This document shows positions 23,937 through 35,774 of a DNA stretch of 64,000 bases, piece by piece. Each line of letters starts with the position of its first letter. Position 1 is the first letter of the stretch. The notes under the pieces are model-generated. The model was given only the letters and a program-made list of their open reading frames with translations. It had not been told where the DNA came from and searched no databases. Location: the NCBI GenBank assembly GCA_002197995.1, contig NGZR01000005.1, positions 2,790,001 through 2,854,000 of the forward strand, in the 5' to 3' direction. The position numbers and the translations under genes are program-made. The stretch is from Gaeumannomyces sp. JS-464 (Eukaryota; Ascomycota; Sordariomycetes; Magnaporthales; Magnaporthaceae).

Positions 23937-26657
23937 CTATCCCTCCTCCTGAAGCCCGTCCCTGAGAGCGTCCGTATCAACCGCGTCCGGCATGACCTTG
24001 CTGGGTGGCCCCCGCTTCTGATGAGCGGCAAAATATTCTTGGAACCCTGGGATCACGCCGGCCTGGTTGATGCCTGCGGGGCGGGAAAAGTCCCGCTCCT
24101 TGGGCGATTTTGTGGCAGCCGCAGCAGCCGGGGCCGGTGGCGCGGGACTAGGCGTCTTAGGCGTCTTATGGTCAGCGGCCGGTGACGGAGAGCCGCCCCA
24201 GGGCCGCCAGGAGGCAAGCCTCCCTAGCGCCGAAGGCTGCCGTGGTATCGACGTGGACAAGGCGGATGTTAACGAGAAGGAAGAGGCCGAAGACGATGTC
24301 GAAGGCGGGCCGCCGGCTGACGTGATACGGGGCCGGGGCAAGGGCAGGCCGAGACCAAGGCTGTCGCGCAGCACGGCACTGCCACTCTTGCCGTCTTCCG
24401 TCGTCACAGAAATGCTAGGTCGAGCGGTGACAGTTACGGCGCTAAGTCCCGTGCCTGCCGCCGTTGCGTTTATATGCCGAAGCGTGAGCTGGCTGGGGCG
24501 GGTCTTCAGGGTATGGATATCAAGACCTCCCGAAAGGGATATGATGGACTCATGCGAAGTCCTGCGGCGTAGGTTGTGACGGCGCGTGGTAACCGGTGTG
24601 GTACCCATAGCGGATAAGGTGTCGTTGTCAGCTTCCTCGGTGCTGGCAGGAGATTTGCCAAGGTGTTGAGCGGCATTATGTGATAACGTGGGCGAAGGTG
24701 TAGGCGTAGAGTCGTCGTCAAAATTGGTTCTCGCGATTGTCGGGACCGCGACAGCCCCTGCAGCCACATCCTGTTCAGGGGAGAGCTGCGGCAAGTGGCC
24801 GGCCTGTCGGGAGGGTGTCGTGGCAGAGGGAGGAGGAAATGGCGAGGGCTGCTGGAAGCTCTGTGCCGAGCCATCGGAGGCGTGTCTACGATGAGAGTGA
24901 TCCCATGCAGGAGACGTAGGGTCTGCAAATGTGAGTGGCGATGAAGGACAAATGTCATCCGGCGCATTTCGTCCAAACATTGAATCGCGTGGGTTGGACT
25001 GCGGTGATGTGGGAACCGAGGATGGGGCGATGTCGGACAAAGGCTCCGAAAAGAGAGACCAGCGATGTGTCTGGGCAGTTGAAACCGAGTCTCTGTGGCC
25101 GTGAGACAGCATCGCGGGTGTGCGCCAATGCCCCCCTGGAGGTGTGGAAGGCGATCTCGTGGGCGGGGTGAAGATGCTCGCGTTCAGCATATGCCGCTTC
25201 TTCTTGGGCTTTTTCGACTCCGGCTTGACGTGGTAATGATGATGTATATGTACCTCCTGGGAGACCTTCCGCGTGTGTTGGAGATTGTGAAGGCGCGGTT
25301 GGATCTCTTCCTCGGCCTCTTCATCGATCTCGCCGGGCCCAATTTCAGCCTTCAACGTCGAAGCAGTGCTGGCCTCGTTGTTAGTCACAGGCTGGTGGTA
25401 CTCAAGCTGCTCCCGGAGCATCTGGATCTCATCGTTGCTGTTCATGAGAAGCTCGCGCAGTTCGGCAACTCCCAGCTGCAGGTTTGCGTTGTCCTGCAGG
25501 AGGTCGCGTACAAAATGCGACACGACAGGGTTGGTTGGGGGCTTGCCGTCGCCAATAGTTTTCACGGCTGGGCGCCCTTGAGACGGCCGGCGGCGGCATT
25601 CAGGCCCTTCTCCATGGCGCGCTGCCTCTCCATCCTCTCGACAACCTCAGCGTGCCGCTCCCGCTCTTCTCTAGCCTCTTGCTCTATCCTCTCAAGCTGC
25701 TGCTGGAGGTTGAAGACGCCGCGTTCGGCTGTCTTCCCAGCGCTGGATCGCCGTGCGCGCATCGCGTTGCGAATTGAAGAGATCGTTCTGTATCCTCTCC
25801 TGCTCCCTTTCCAGGAACTCGAGTTCCCTTTCAAGCTCTGCAGCGCGAGCTGCAGCGCCCTCGAGTCGCCTTGCGCTGACTTGGGTGGACTGGAGCGCGG
25901 CCTCGAGGCTTGTGATGCGGGTTTCGGCGTCGGACACGGTGCTGTTGAGCGCCTCGAGTTGGTCGAGAAGGGCACGGTTTTCTTGAATAGTCCTGGCGTT
26001 GTCAGCCTCGAGCTCCCGCTTGTCACCTTCGAGCTCTTCTATCCGGCTTGTCAACTCGACTCGGTCGCGTTCGGCGTCTGCCATGTAGGCTTCGTGACGG
26101 GCAAGCAAAACCTGGAGAGCGGATGTTAGACATTGGTAACCGCAGGTTGGTTGCTCTTCGCGGCCTTCGCGCCCGTCGATATTACCCCGACCGCGGCGCT
26201 CGTGGTGGTCCCCCGCCGCATCCAGCCGAAGTGGCACGAACTAAGCATTCCACTGACAGTCGGTCGCATCACGAGGGGAAGCGGCGCTAGTGCGAAAATG
26301 CGAGGACGCGGTGTGGGATGGAATGTTAAAGGCACTCGGCTGCGCGGGCAAACACAAACAACAGGAGGTACCTCGTCAGAGGCACAGGGGCTGGGACGAC
26401 GCAGCGAGATCAGGCGGCGGGAAGACGAGAGCGGATGAGGAGAGAATCAAGGTGAAATCACTTGCCTGTCCCATTTTGGCGGCCGCATGGACATCCTTCT
26501 CGACACTCTCGAGGACAGCGCAGTTGTGTTTCAAAAAGACGCAGTCTGCGCGGCCGCAGCAGCACTGGATGGAAGCAGGCTCCGAGCCCACGGCCGAGGA
26601 TATCATTGCCATGGCGTCTGCCACAGCCGACGCCGACGACTGGAGGTGATCGGCCAT
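23937..26657 (-). CDS. Large coiled-coil protein with N-terminal Cys cluster
   Basis: Exon 1 is 26657-26466 and exon 2 is 26111-23937. The intron has a GC-AG boundary (CAG/GCAAGT...CCAG/G) and is phase 0, joining AAKMGQ to VLLARHEAYM. About 788 residues. Order: a short head with IQCCCGRADCVFLKHNC (about residues 31-47); a long coiled coil from about residue 75 (RVELTSRIEELEGDKRELEADN, then LEGAAARAAELERELEFLE, then LERIEQEAREERERHAEVVER); the segment HFVRDLLQDNANLQLGVAEL; then a long Ser/Pro-rich, probably disordered tail (PTRSPSTPPGG, HNLRRRTSHESIISLSGG). Two compensating indels are needed, near 25730 and at 25563-25570 (KGAQP/VKTIGDG), leaving the codon total unchanged. The protein resembles fungal coiled-coil proteins loosely annotated as Uso1-like transport factors, but I would not assign a function. 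Confidence 0.75.
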
Positions 26658-29101
26658 GGTGTCGCCCAGGAGCGAGGCCGCCCGGCAGGGGGCGTTCGGG
26701 CAGTGTTGCAAGCTAGGCAAGCCCTCGAGTCCCAGCTTGGCCGGACTAGGGTCGATGCCTCCGTCGCAAAGATACACACAAGGCGCGAGGAACGGCAACG
26801 GGCAGCATGCTCGCGGAGAAAACGATGGTGACGGGCGAGAGGGCGCTGCACGTGCGGACAATCCGAGGGAGTGAACCAGAGGCGGGCGCGTGCCGGTTCT
26901 AGACTTAGTGCAAGTTTTGCACAACGGTCGGGGTCGGGTTCCGGGCGCGGTGTGTCGACTCGTGCAGAGTGGCGGGCGGCGGACTCCTCCCTTGTTGATC
27001 GCAGTTGAGCCTAGTTGGTCCACCCGTGGTGTGCGCCACCACAGAGACATCGACAACACATGGCCGGCGAGCGCCCTGGAGTGGTTGGATCGCGAGAGAC
27101 GTCCCGAAGTTGTCGCCCAAAGTAAAAGAATAAAAGGAGAAGGAAGAAATGCTGACGTCCAACTAAAAGGCGCAAGGAGGATGAGGGGGATATTGGATAT
27201 CTGCACAAACGAGGAGGAGTGGGGAGTCGTTCATCGCGTCTTCATTTCACAAGTGGAACCGCTCGATAAACACCGCGAGCCGATTTGTTTTTATGCTGGG
27301 TCCATCCTGGCGTGCCTGGCCAGAGCTCCGCCCGTCAAAGGAGGGCTGTCAGGGGCGCGTCAGGCACAGCCCGTCCAGCCACTCCACCCCTGCCCTATGA
27401 CGAAAGCGGCCCAAATCCACGGCCCCTCCACCAGCCATTCGCTTTCCGTGCTTCCTTCTTGCCACACGCATTTCCTTCATTTCGTTTCTTGTCTTTCGTT
27501 CGACTCTGGGCGGCCAAGCATGTATCATGTATCGCAGTCATCACGACATGCACGGAATACCGCATACGCCAACGAGGTGCCTGGGTGCTTCAAAAAGTTG
27601 GGATTCGGGGTGGCAGTCTGGAGTCTGGCCAGTTGAGGCTAGGACCATCAAGCGGGAGTCGGAGCGGTCTCTGACCGTCACACAGCGCCCCTCCGTCGGC
27701 ATCTCAGCGGGAGCGCAAAGTCAAACCGGACACAGCTTGACATGGATAGTGTCACGCACGACCCAATATCTGCAGTCGGAAATTCCCACGCCAATCAGTG
27801 TTGGCAATGGAAATGCAGCTTCGACTAAATGGATCGTCTTGGCACTCAAGATACCCACAGACTGGCGCACGTTGGTCTGTGCCGTGCATGTGCAGCAAAT
27901 CGATCATCTGGCTGGTCTCGACTCGAACAGGAGAGTGCCTGAGCTCCCGAGATCTCCCATGCGCGCCGTGCATATCGATCAATCTACTCCAGCCTCGGGT
28001 TCCGGCAGACGCTGGCCCCCAGAAAATACCGCCAGCTCACCACGCCCCGATGGCCACTACAATTACCTGGTACATAGGTACCTACCTAAGGTACTTACCA
28101 CAGGCAGGCGTCGGACGGCCGAGGGAGTTTAATCGAGGCGACCCGCTTTGGACATGATCAATGCATGACGGCGTTGCCACAACCGACGCGGGGGCAGCGC
28201 CCGCCAAAGAGGTCGACGGAATCAAGCGTCTCCCTTATATATGTCGCCACATCCTCGCCGCGGTAGCTGCACAGGGCATTGACCCTTGGTCTGAACTATG
28301 ATACCCTTGGCTTTGTGATGACAGCCGCCACGGTTCTCTGGTGCGGGAAATTGATGCCTCTGGGGACGCCGAATTAGAACATTTGGCCATCCGATGACCT
28401 CAAGGTTTTGATCAAAGCGTTCACCCCGCAGCAGCTCGACTTTCGCCGATGCGGATCTTGTTCCCATCTTGAGATATGGACTATTATGGAAAACCAAAAC
28501 AAGAGTCAAACAAGGTGTCGGCGATGGCCCCAACAAGATCGGATCCTTGCTGTGGCCTGATTCTATTGCAGGCAGGCTGGTGGGTGCGTTGCTCCGGCGG
28601 TGCATCCAGACAGGCGAACTCTGATTTTATGGACGGCCAATGGCGATGCCGGAAACAACGCGTCACGGTGTCAAGCACAGAGTGACGAATCCCAGGCGGC
28701 CGTGGGAACGGATGGGAGGCGGTCATGGTCGTCGGTCGCAATACATAACTGACGACCTGGGTCCGTCTGACACCCTGAACAGCTCGAGAGGAGTGGCCGC
28801 TGTCTCTTCGACACAAATCCGTGGACCGTCTGCTACCACTCCTTAGGAAGCGAAGGTCAAGGACGGCGCTCCAGAACAACAAGGCCCAGCTCCCTCTTTC
28901 CTCCGCTGGAAGATGCCCGCAACATACGTCTTGTGGCCAGGATTTTGCCCGGCCTGGACATAATCGGCATCTTTGAGGATACCGCTCTGCAGTCTACAAA
29001 CCAGGAGCCGGCGTCGAACTCGTGTCGATTGAACCCTCGACCGGACCGGTGGGCCTACTCTCTGCCCCAAGGCGGAGGCAGGGACGCGGGTCACATAAGA
29101 G
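26658..29101. other. Promoter region between divergent genes
   Basis: About 2.4 kb between the coiled-coil gene (leftward) and the rhodopsin-like gene (rightward). The open frames here (26890-27636 plus; 26376-27206 minus, an in-frame extension of the coiled-coil start) have no family resemblance and are best seen as leader sequence. A dense cluster of GGTACCTACCTAAGGTAC-type palindromes is at 28065-28100. Confidence 0.5.
28065..28100. repeat. Cluster of GGTACCT/AGGTAC palindromic motifs
   Basis: Within 36 bp there are CCTGGTACATAGGTACC, then TACCTAAGGTACTTACC. It resembles the motifs at 3505 and 15257 and could form a hairpin. Confidence 0.5.
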
Positions 29102-30504
29102 ATGGGAAATAGAGACGTCAGCCGCTTCATATGGGTACACGATATCCTGGGGATGGAGACCAGCGGGGTCAAGATCAACGCCGTGAACTGGGCCATGTTC
29201 ACTCTTGCGTGTATCGCACTAGGACTTCGCATATGTTCAAAGCTTGCACGAACGAAAAGGCTATGGTGGGACGACCATGTGCTAATAGCGTCTTGGGTAG
29301 GTGGAAGACAGGCCAGCAGGATCGCGATGCCCTCCTCGCCAGAAATGAAAATCGTGTCTGGGTCTGACAGATACCATCTTCCCTCAGGCCTGCTTGATGG
29401 CAAGCACTATCGTCCATTCCTACAACACCACACTCGGCCTCGGCCGACACGTCACTGAGGTGTCAAAGGACGATGCTCCAACAATCGTCCTCAACATTGG
29501 CATCGCCGAGACCTTCAGCAGCCTCGCAGCCGTATGGAGCCAGACCTCGTTTTCGCTCACTCTCGTGCGGCTCACCCGCGACCTCAAACGGTCGGTGCTG
29601 TGGTCCGTCACAGTCCCCCTTAATTTATATACGTATTTTTTCGCCGCCCTCTTTTGGATCCAGTGCAACCCCACCAGCAAGGCGTGGCGGCCAGAACTCG
29701 AAGGCAACTGTCTGTCCGCAGAATCCGTCGAGCTGGTGTACTTGGTCGGGGCCAGCTACTTGGTGCTTGGGCAGTTTGTACTCGCCGTCATGCCCTGGCT
29801 CGTAATCATGGGCCTCCACGGGATGGGGTCGAAGGAGAAGGTGACGGTTGCCTTGTGTATGAGCCTGTCCATCTTGTAAGTTCACTCCTGGTCTACCAAT
29901 AGACATCAAGTGGACAAGGGCTTTTAGCTAACACGTGTATGACTGCTTAGCTCCGGCACCACGGCAATCGTCAGGATCATGGCGTTCAAGCTCGTGGACC
30001 GGCAAGACTTTTTCTGTATGCGCCATCCCAAGGGGGTTCAAAAGGGCGGCCCAGTGGTAGGTCCTATGGCGCTGACACGTTTTATTCCCATGTGGAAAAG
30101 ACTCGGTCGCGGACGAGGTGATGTGGACCCAGATCGAGATATCGGCCACCATAGTGGCAGCCTCAGTCCCCGTCCTCCGCGCGCTCTGCGTCGAAATCAC
30201 CGAGCGGATCCGGGCAAGCCGCACGCGTGCCCACGGCGACGACCCCGAGGCCGGGTCCTCCCGCGCTGCCGGGCCGTCGAATGGCGGCGGGGGTGCCACA
30301 CAAGTCGGCAGCCCAGGACGTCTGCCCACGCGGCCCAAGCATGCGTATGTGGCGTCCATTGAGGGGATATCGGGGGAGATGGCATCCTGCGGGGGAGGTT
30401 CAGGACACCACCGCCGGCCGCCGGCCATTCCCTGCCAAAATCGGATCCTGGAAGGATTAGGAAGGCATGTTGGACTGAGAGCGAGGTTGAGGGAGAGCAG
30501 ATAG
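29102..30504 (+). CDS. Rhodopsin-domain (PTH11/SAT4-like) membrane protein
   Basis: Integral plasma-membrane protein of the fungal rhodopsin-domain family, some members of which sense host or nutrient cues. Exons 29102-29296, 29388-29875, 29951-30015 and 30101-30504 total 1,152 bp (383 residues), with all junctions GT-AG. Visible helices: INAVNWAMFTLACIALGLRI followed by the family motif LWWDDHVLIASW; the region GIAETFSSLAAVWSQTSFSL; LWSVTVPLNLYTYFFAALFW with IQCNP; and VYLVGASYLVLGQFVLAVMPWL. The last loop before the final helix reads YSVADEVMWTQIEISATIVAA, as in PTH11-like proteins (W-x-Q-x-E). The cytosolic tail is Gly/Arg-rich. There is no CFEM domain. The ligand is unknown. It lies 465 bp ahead of a flavin oxidoreductase on the same strand. 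Confidence 0.85.
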
Positions 30505-30969
30505 AACTGTGCCGGACGCTGTCGGAACCGACAAGGTGTTGGTGAACCAATCACAGCATACAGCCGACACACCTGTCAACGAGACTAGGCACTCTGCGAT
30601 GCACGAATCCGAGGACCTCGCTTTGAAAGGAATGTCGGCGAGATAGTAATCTAATTCGTAATACATACCTCCCAAATGTTCTCTCACTCGAGCCCAGGTT
30701 AGTGCTTTCTAACTCTAGTGATATCCTTACATGCCAAGTAAGCCCAGTGGGTGCGGTAGCCGTCTCCACGGATCAACTTTAGCCCAGATACGGCGAGTGA
30801 TGTGATGTGACGTGATGTGGGTACAGACTCAGGTGGGTGAGACCAAGGACAGCACACACCACAGCGCCGGTGGAGTACGCGGGGCAGATTTATGAAAAGG
30901 CACCGGGTTGCTGCCATAGCCGCTCCATGGCACTTTCTAACACTCGATTTAACACTGGAGAGATCCTTC
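30505..30969. other. Intergenic region before the OYE-type gene
   Basis: Holds a GTGATGTGATGTGACGTGATGTG tract near 30800-30820, which contains TGACGTGA, similar to bZIP/CREB sites. This could be regulatory. No coding signal. Confidence 0.4.
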
Positions 30970-32570
30970 ATGAACTGCCCGAGGTCATCCGGCATGTCTC
31001 CCATAAAGCGTTATGAAGCCTTCGGGCCGGCCGATTCCAGCACCCTCGGTCGGCCCCTGAGCTTCCATTTCTCCGGAAGGACAGCCAAGAACCGACTGAT
31101 GAAGGCTGCCATGGTTGAAAAGCTGGCAACCTGGAGCGACGACGACGTCCAGTCGACCGGTATCCCGACCAAGCAGTTGATTGAGTTGTACCGCCGGTAT
31201 GTAAAGTGTCTCTCTTCCAATACCGAGGTCGAAACTTGAACAAGACTAACACGAGGCTGACGTCTCCGAGCACTAGCTGGGGAGAGCGTGAAAACAACTG
31301 GGGAATGATCATAACGGGCAACTTTAGCATTGAGCTCGACCACCCGATCGGGTATGCAAACGGCGCTATAACCCTCGAGTCGCCCTTTGCCGGTGACCGC
31401 TTCGAGGCGTTCAGACGCCTTGCTTCAGCCAGCAAGGCCAACGGCTCCCTCATCATTGCGCAAATGAATCACCCAGGCCGGCAGGCGAGCGCAGAGTATC
31501 AACCGAATCCCATCTCGGCATCAGACGTGCAGCTGGGTAAGAGTCTTTGGCACTTACGTCACAACCCCTTTCTCTTTCCCTCCCCTCGGTGCTTAACATG
31601 ACGGATGGGGATCTGAGACGAAGATATGCAAAGTCCAAGAGGGTGGGCCCGAAAGAAAAATTTACTGATTGCCAATCGGGAATATGTGACCTCAACAGAA
31701 CCGACCATGGGCACCACGTTCGGGAAGCCCCGCGCCGCAACAAAGGCCGATATAGCCCGCATAGTAGCCTCGTTCGGCCACGCGGCGCAGTACCTCGAAC
31801 GGGCCGGGTTCGACGGGATGCAGCTGCACGGGGCGCACGGCTACCTGCTGGCGCAGTTCCTATCCAAAACGACGAACCGGCGGACGGACGAGTACGGCGG
31901 GTCCGTGGCAAACCGGGCGCGGGTTCTGGTAGAGGCTGCACGCGAAGCTCGGCGCCGCACGTCGGCGGGCTTCATCTTGGGCGCCAAGCTCAACAGTGTC
32001 GAGTTCCAGGAGGGCGGCTTCACCCCCCAGGAAGCGGCGGAGCTGTGCGGGATCCTGCAGGACGAGGTCGGGCTTGACTTTGTGGAATTGAGCGGCGGCA
32101 CGTACGAGAAGATGGCGCTGTCCTGGACCAAGGAGAGCACGCGGAAGCGCGAGGCCTTCTTTCTCGAGTTCGCAGAGCTGATCGTGCCCGCGCTGGGGCC
32201 GTCCGACAAACGTCGGACAAAAGTTTACGTGACAGGCGGGCTTCGCACGGTGCCGCGTATGGCGGAGGCGCTAGGCCTCGTCGACGGCGTGGGCATCGGA
32301 CGGCCCTCGACGCAGGAGCCGCACCTAGCCGCCGATATCCTGGAGAGCCGCGTGACGGGCGCGGTCCAGCCGATCGCCCCGTTTGACAACGATACGGGCC
32401 TTGGTCTCTTCGCTTCCGAGTCACAGATGATGCAAATCGGCAACGGGGATGAGCCGTTCGACCTCAGCAACCCGGACGACGTAGCCACGTTCCAGAAGGA
32501 TCTTGCGGCTTTCTTTAGCGGGCCACACGGCGGGCCCATCAGATTTGGCTGCGAAGGGGGCTTGCCATAA
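30970..32570 (+). CDS. NADH:flavin oxidoreductase, old yellow enzyme family
   Basis: FMN-dependent TIM-barrel oxidoreductase that reduces activated C=C bonds; the natural substrate is unknown. Exons 30970-31196, 31277-31536 and 31699-32570 give 452 residues with clean GT-AG junctions (LYRR/WGERENNWGMIITGN and DVQL/EPTMGTTFGKPRA). Landmarks: RTAKNRLMKAAMVEKLA (FMN-binding N-terminus); IIAQMNHPGRQ; the substrate-binding pair in FDGMQLHGAHGYLLAQFLS (H-x-x-H); NRRTDEYGGSVANRAR; GLDFVELSGGTYE; and the phosphate-binding end VYVTGGLRTVPRMAEAL and DGVGIGRP. An ATG at 30994 (MSPIKRYEAFG) is a likely alternative start and fits many homologues better. It shares orientation with the upstream membrane protein. 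Confidence 0.9.
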
Positions 32571-33398
32571 TGGGAGAGGCGATTGAAGCAGGCGAGAGAA
32601 CTAGGTAGGCAACGTCGTGATAGACTTGTCATGGTTGTTAGGTTGGCTGAGCTGGTTGGATTTGTTTGCCCGTTTTGGGAGCCTCATACCCCAGCCGCGG
32701 ACAGCTGCAAGGGCCTGACTCAGATCCCCTGATTGTCGAGGTGGCTTGAGCTCCCTGAGAGCGAAGCACCAGCTGTGGATGTCAACATACCAGCAGTGCT
32801 ACTGTGACACCAAAAACACCCAAGATCTCGGTGTGGCTAGGTAGTTGAGCGCTAACGATAGATCGATCTGTTAAATAGCTGCAATCCCGGAGACGTGTTG
32901 CGGTCCGAGAGACCCTTAGCCCACCATCTCGCCTGATGTAGCCGCTGGAGCACTGAACACGATCCAAACACGGATGCTCGTGCAGAAGGTGGTTCGAGGG
33001 CCACAAAGACGTCATTCTTTCACTGCAACGTTCCGGCTCCAGGTCTGGACATGGGCCACTCATAGAGCTCGCATTTGTTGGATATGACCAATTCGAAGCT
33101 CCCAGCTTGTCCAGAACCCCACCTTGGCCGAGCTTATTGCGTCTGGTCCCTGCCAGCAACGTACGTCTGGTATACACAGTACTTCCCTCGTGCTTCTTGC
33201 CCAAGTCGTCGTAGCCCCGCGCGCTGTCTAGGGGCAGTTTCCCCAGCTATTGTCTGTACTTTAATTTGCTGGCGACGAACTGTGTTTGACTCGCCGCCTC
33301 CTTCCTGCTCTCCGCATTCTGGCTCTCTCGCCATCTCCACCCGACCACCCACAGTCGGTGTCCCTTAGCATCACCAAAACCGCCTTCCTCCTCATGAC
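32571..33398. other. Promoter region of the AIF-like gene
   Basis: About 830 bp. The last 200 bp are pyrimidine-rich (TCGCCGCCTCCTTCCTGCTC and similar), typical of fungal start regions. No gene seen. Confidence 0.5.
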
Positions 33399-33402
33399 AT
33401 GA
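33394..33402 (+). promoter_or_regulatory. Two-codon uORF overlapping the main start
   Basis: ATG ACA TGA at 33394-33402. Its stop codon TGA overlaps the main ATG (33399-33401) in an ATGA arrangement. A ribosome starting here would end on top of the main start codon and might re-initiate or continue to the next in-frame ATG at 33534. Confidence 0.6.
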
Positions 33403-35253
33403 GCTTTGTGTCAGTCTTCTCTGCTGCTCGACAGGCTCGTTTACGCTCAAGAACCATTCAGTCTCTCTTGCTCGCCAAACCAACCGTTGTCGTAACGTCA
33501 TCCTTTCCCATCAGTCGCATCCAAGCTCGGACAATGTCGCAGGAATACAAGCTCAAGTCGGTCACATCGCTGGACCTTAAGCCAGGCGACAAGCAAGAGG
33601 TTGAAGTCGAGGGCCTCCCCGACGCGAAGGTCCTGCTGGTTAACGCGGGGGGCAAAGTTCAGGCCATTGGGCCCAAGTGCACTCGTGCGTGATTCTCCAG
33701 CCTCTGTGCCCTCCGAGCATCGTGCCAAAGACAATAACAGGTTGATTGACTCCCGCTTCTCAACAGACTACGGAGCGCCGCTGGTCAAGGGTGTTCTAAC
33801 AACAGACGGCCGCATCACCTGCCCTTGGCACGGTGCCTGCTTCAACGCCAAGACGGGCGACGTCGAGGACGCACCAGCGCTCGATTCGCTGCCCACGTTC
33901 AAAGTCGTCGAGAGGGACGGTGCCGTTTATGTCACCGGAGAAGAGGCCACAATCAAGGGCGGCCGCCGGAAGCCCAAGTTCCAATGCGCCAGCATCAGGC
34001 AGGACTTGGACCGAGTGCTCGTCGTCGGCGGCGGTTCTGGCGCCGTCGGTCTCGTCGAGGAGCTGCGGGAGCAGGGCTACCAGGGATCGGTCACCGTCGT
34101 TTCCAAGGAGGGATACCTTCCCATTGACCGGCCGAAGCTCAGCAAGGCCCTTCTAACGGATCTGTCCAAGCTCCAGCTGCGCGATCTCGAGTGGTTCAGG
34201 TCGGGCAGCGTAGAGTTTGTGGAGGATGAGGTCACGGGTGTCGACTTTTCCGGCAAGACTGTCTCGACCAAGAGCGGCCAGACACTTCCCTATGGCAAGC
34301 TTGTGCTTACGCCTGGTGGGGCGCCACGCACGCTGCCACTTCCGGGCTTCAAGGTCTTGGGCAATGTCTTCACGCTGCGTAGCGTGCACGACGCCCGCAA
34401 GATCGTCGATGCCATCGGCTCCAAGGGAAAGAAGATCGTCGTCATCGGATCTTCCTTCATCGGTATGGAGGTCGCCAACGCGACGGCCAAGGAAAACAGC
34501 GTTACCGTTGTTGGCATGGAGAAGGTACCGCTTGAGCGCGTTCTAGGTGAGAAGATTGGTGCTGCTGCCCAGAAGGGCCTAGAGAACAGCGGCGTCAAGT
34601 TCTACATGTCTGCCGGCGTCGAGAAGGCCGAGCCGTCAGCTTCGGACCCAGCCATCGTTGGCTCGGTCCTACTCAAGGACGGCACTTCGCTGCCTGCTGA
34701 TCTGGTGATTCTCGGCGTAGGCGTGGCGCCTGCGACCGAGTTCCTCAAGGGCAACGCTGGCGTTCAGCTTCTCCAGGACGGATCGCTCGAGGTTGACGAG
34801 CTGTTTGCGGTCAAGGGCACCAAGGACGTGTACGCGCTTGGCGACATCGCCACCTTCCCTTACCACGGCCCTGCCGCTGGAGGAAAGGGTGTGAGGATTG
34901 AGCATTGGAACGTGGCGCAAAAGTCGGGTCGGACTGCGGCGCGACACATCGTCAACCCGAGCCTCAAGGCCGAATTCTTCACGCCCATTTTCTGGTCTGC
35001 GCTCTCTGCTCAACTGCGCTACTGCGGCAACACCATGGCAACCGGCTGGGACGACCTCGTGATTCAGGGCAGCCTCGACGAAGGCAAGTGGTCGGCCTTT
35101 TACGCTAAGGGAGACGATATCGTGGCTGTCGCAACCATGGGTACCGATCCCGTCATGGTGCAGAGCGCGGAGCTTCTCAGGCTGGGCAAGATGCCCAAAA
35201 AGAGTCAGCTGGAGAATGGCTTTGATGTTATGAGTCTGGGCGCGCCAGAGTAA
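33399..35253 (+). CDS. AIF-like Rieske/FAD NADH oxidoreductase
   Basis: Exons 33399-33684 and 33767-35253 give 590 residues with no break. The N-terminal 45 residues are Arg/Ser-rich and lack acids (MSFVSVFSAARQARLRSRTI), like a mitochondrial presequence; M46 (RTMSQEYKLKS, ATG 33534) could give a cytosolic form. A Rieske [2Fe-2S] domain follows: KCTHYGAPL (the C-x-H ligands are split by the intron) and CPWHGACFN (C-x-x-H). Then come two Rossmann folds, VLVVGGGSGAVGLVEEL (FAD) and KIVVIGSSFIGMEVA (NAD), the motif GDIATFP after KDVYALGD, and a reductase C-terminal domain. This is the layout of AIFL/AIFM3-type proteins and of fungal Aif1-like oxidoreductases linked to cell death and redox balance; the function here is inferred. 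Confidence 0.92.
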
Positions 35254-35774
35254 GCCCGAATAGGGAGAACAGGTTGGGAAAATGGTTGGAATTCTTGAGC
35301 ACCATACTGATGGGTAGCTTTCTTGCTCTGGGTGCACAAAAGTTTCAGAGCGGAACAAGCATAAGGTCAAGGCAACATCAAGTCCTTGTAACCCTTCGGT
35401 AGATGTATCCGTCCTATTTATGCCCAAGTGGCTTGATCCCCACGGGAAGGGTGCATGCTCACAGCAGACTTAACTTTCTGTGGCTTTCCTAGGTTACCGC
35501 TATCTCTATTCTTGGCCGAGGTACCGGCATTGCGCCTCGAAGCGTTCGGGATGTTATTTCCGAAACCCGGGTTCGGTGACAGTGTAGCTCGCGGGTTAAC
35601 GCCCAACAGGGTATCCTAAGATATCGGAGATGGGTTCATTACAACAATTGATAAAGAGGACGAGTACTACACCCACAACGGATGTCATTCCCATCCATGT
35701 CTGCGTTTCGACAAATACTCGTGATCCTGAAAGAGCAGACAAGGAAATACGACTACCACCAATAATAGCACGCA
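35254..35774. other. Intergenic region
   Basis: 3' flank of the AIF-like gene and promoter of a small secreted protein. No feature recognised. Confidence 0.45.

Noticed and set aside
25095..26129. 344-codon open frame on + strand
   Set aside because: Antisense to the coiled-coil gene; no family features.
26376..27206. 276-codon open frame on - strand
   Set aside because: The right part is an in-frame extension upstream of the chosen coiled-coil start; low-complexity leader-like sequence. The gene start at 26657 fits better.
26890..27636. 248-codon open frame on + strand
   Set aside because: Overlaps other frames in a promoter region and shows no motif, intron logic or signal peptide.
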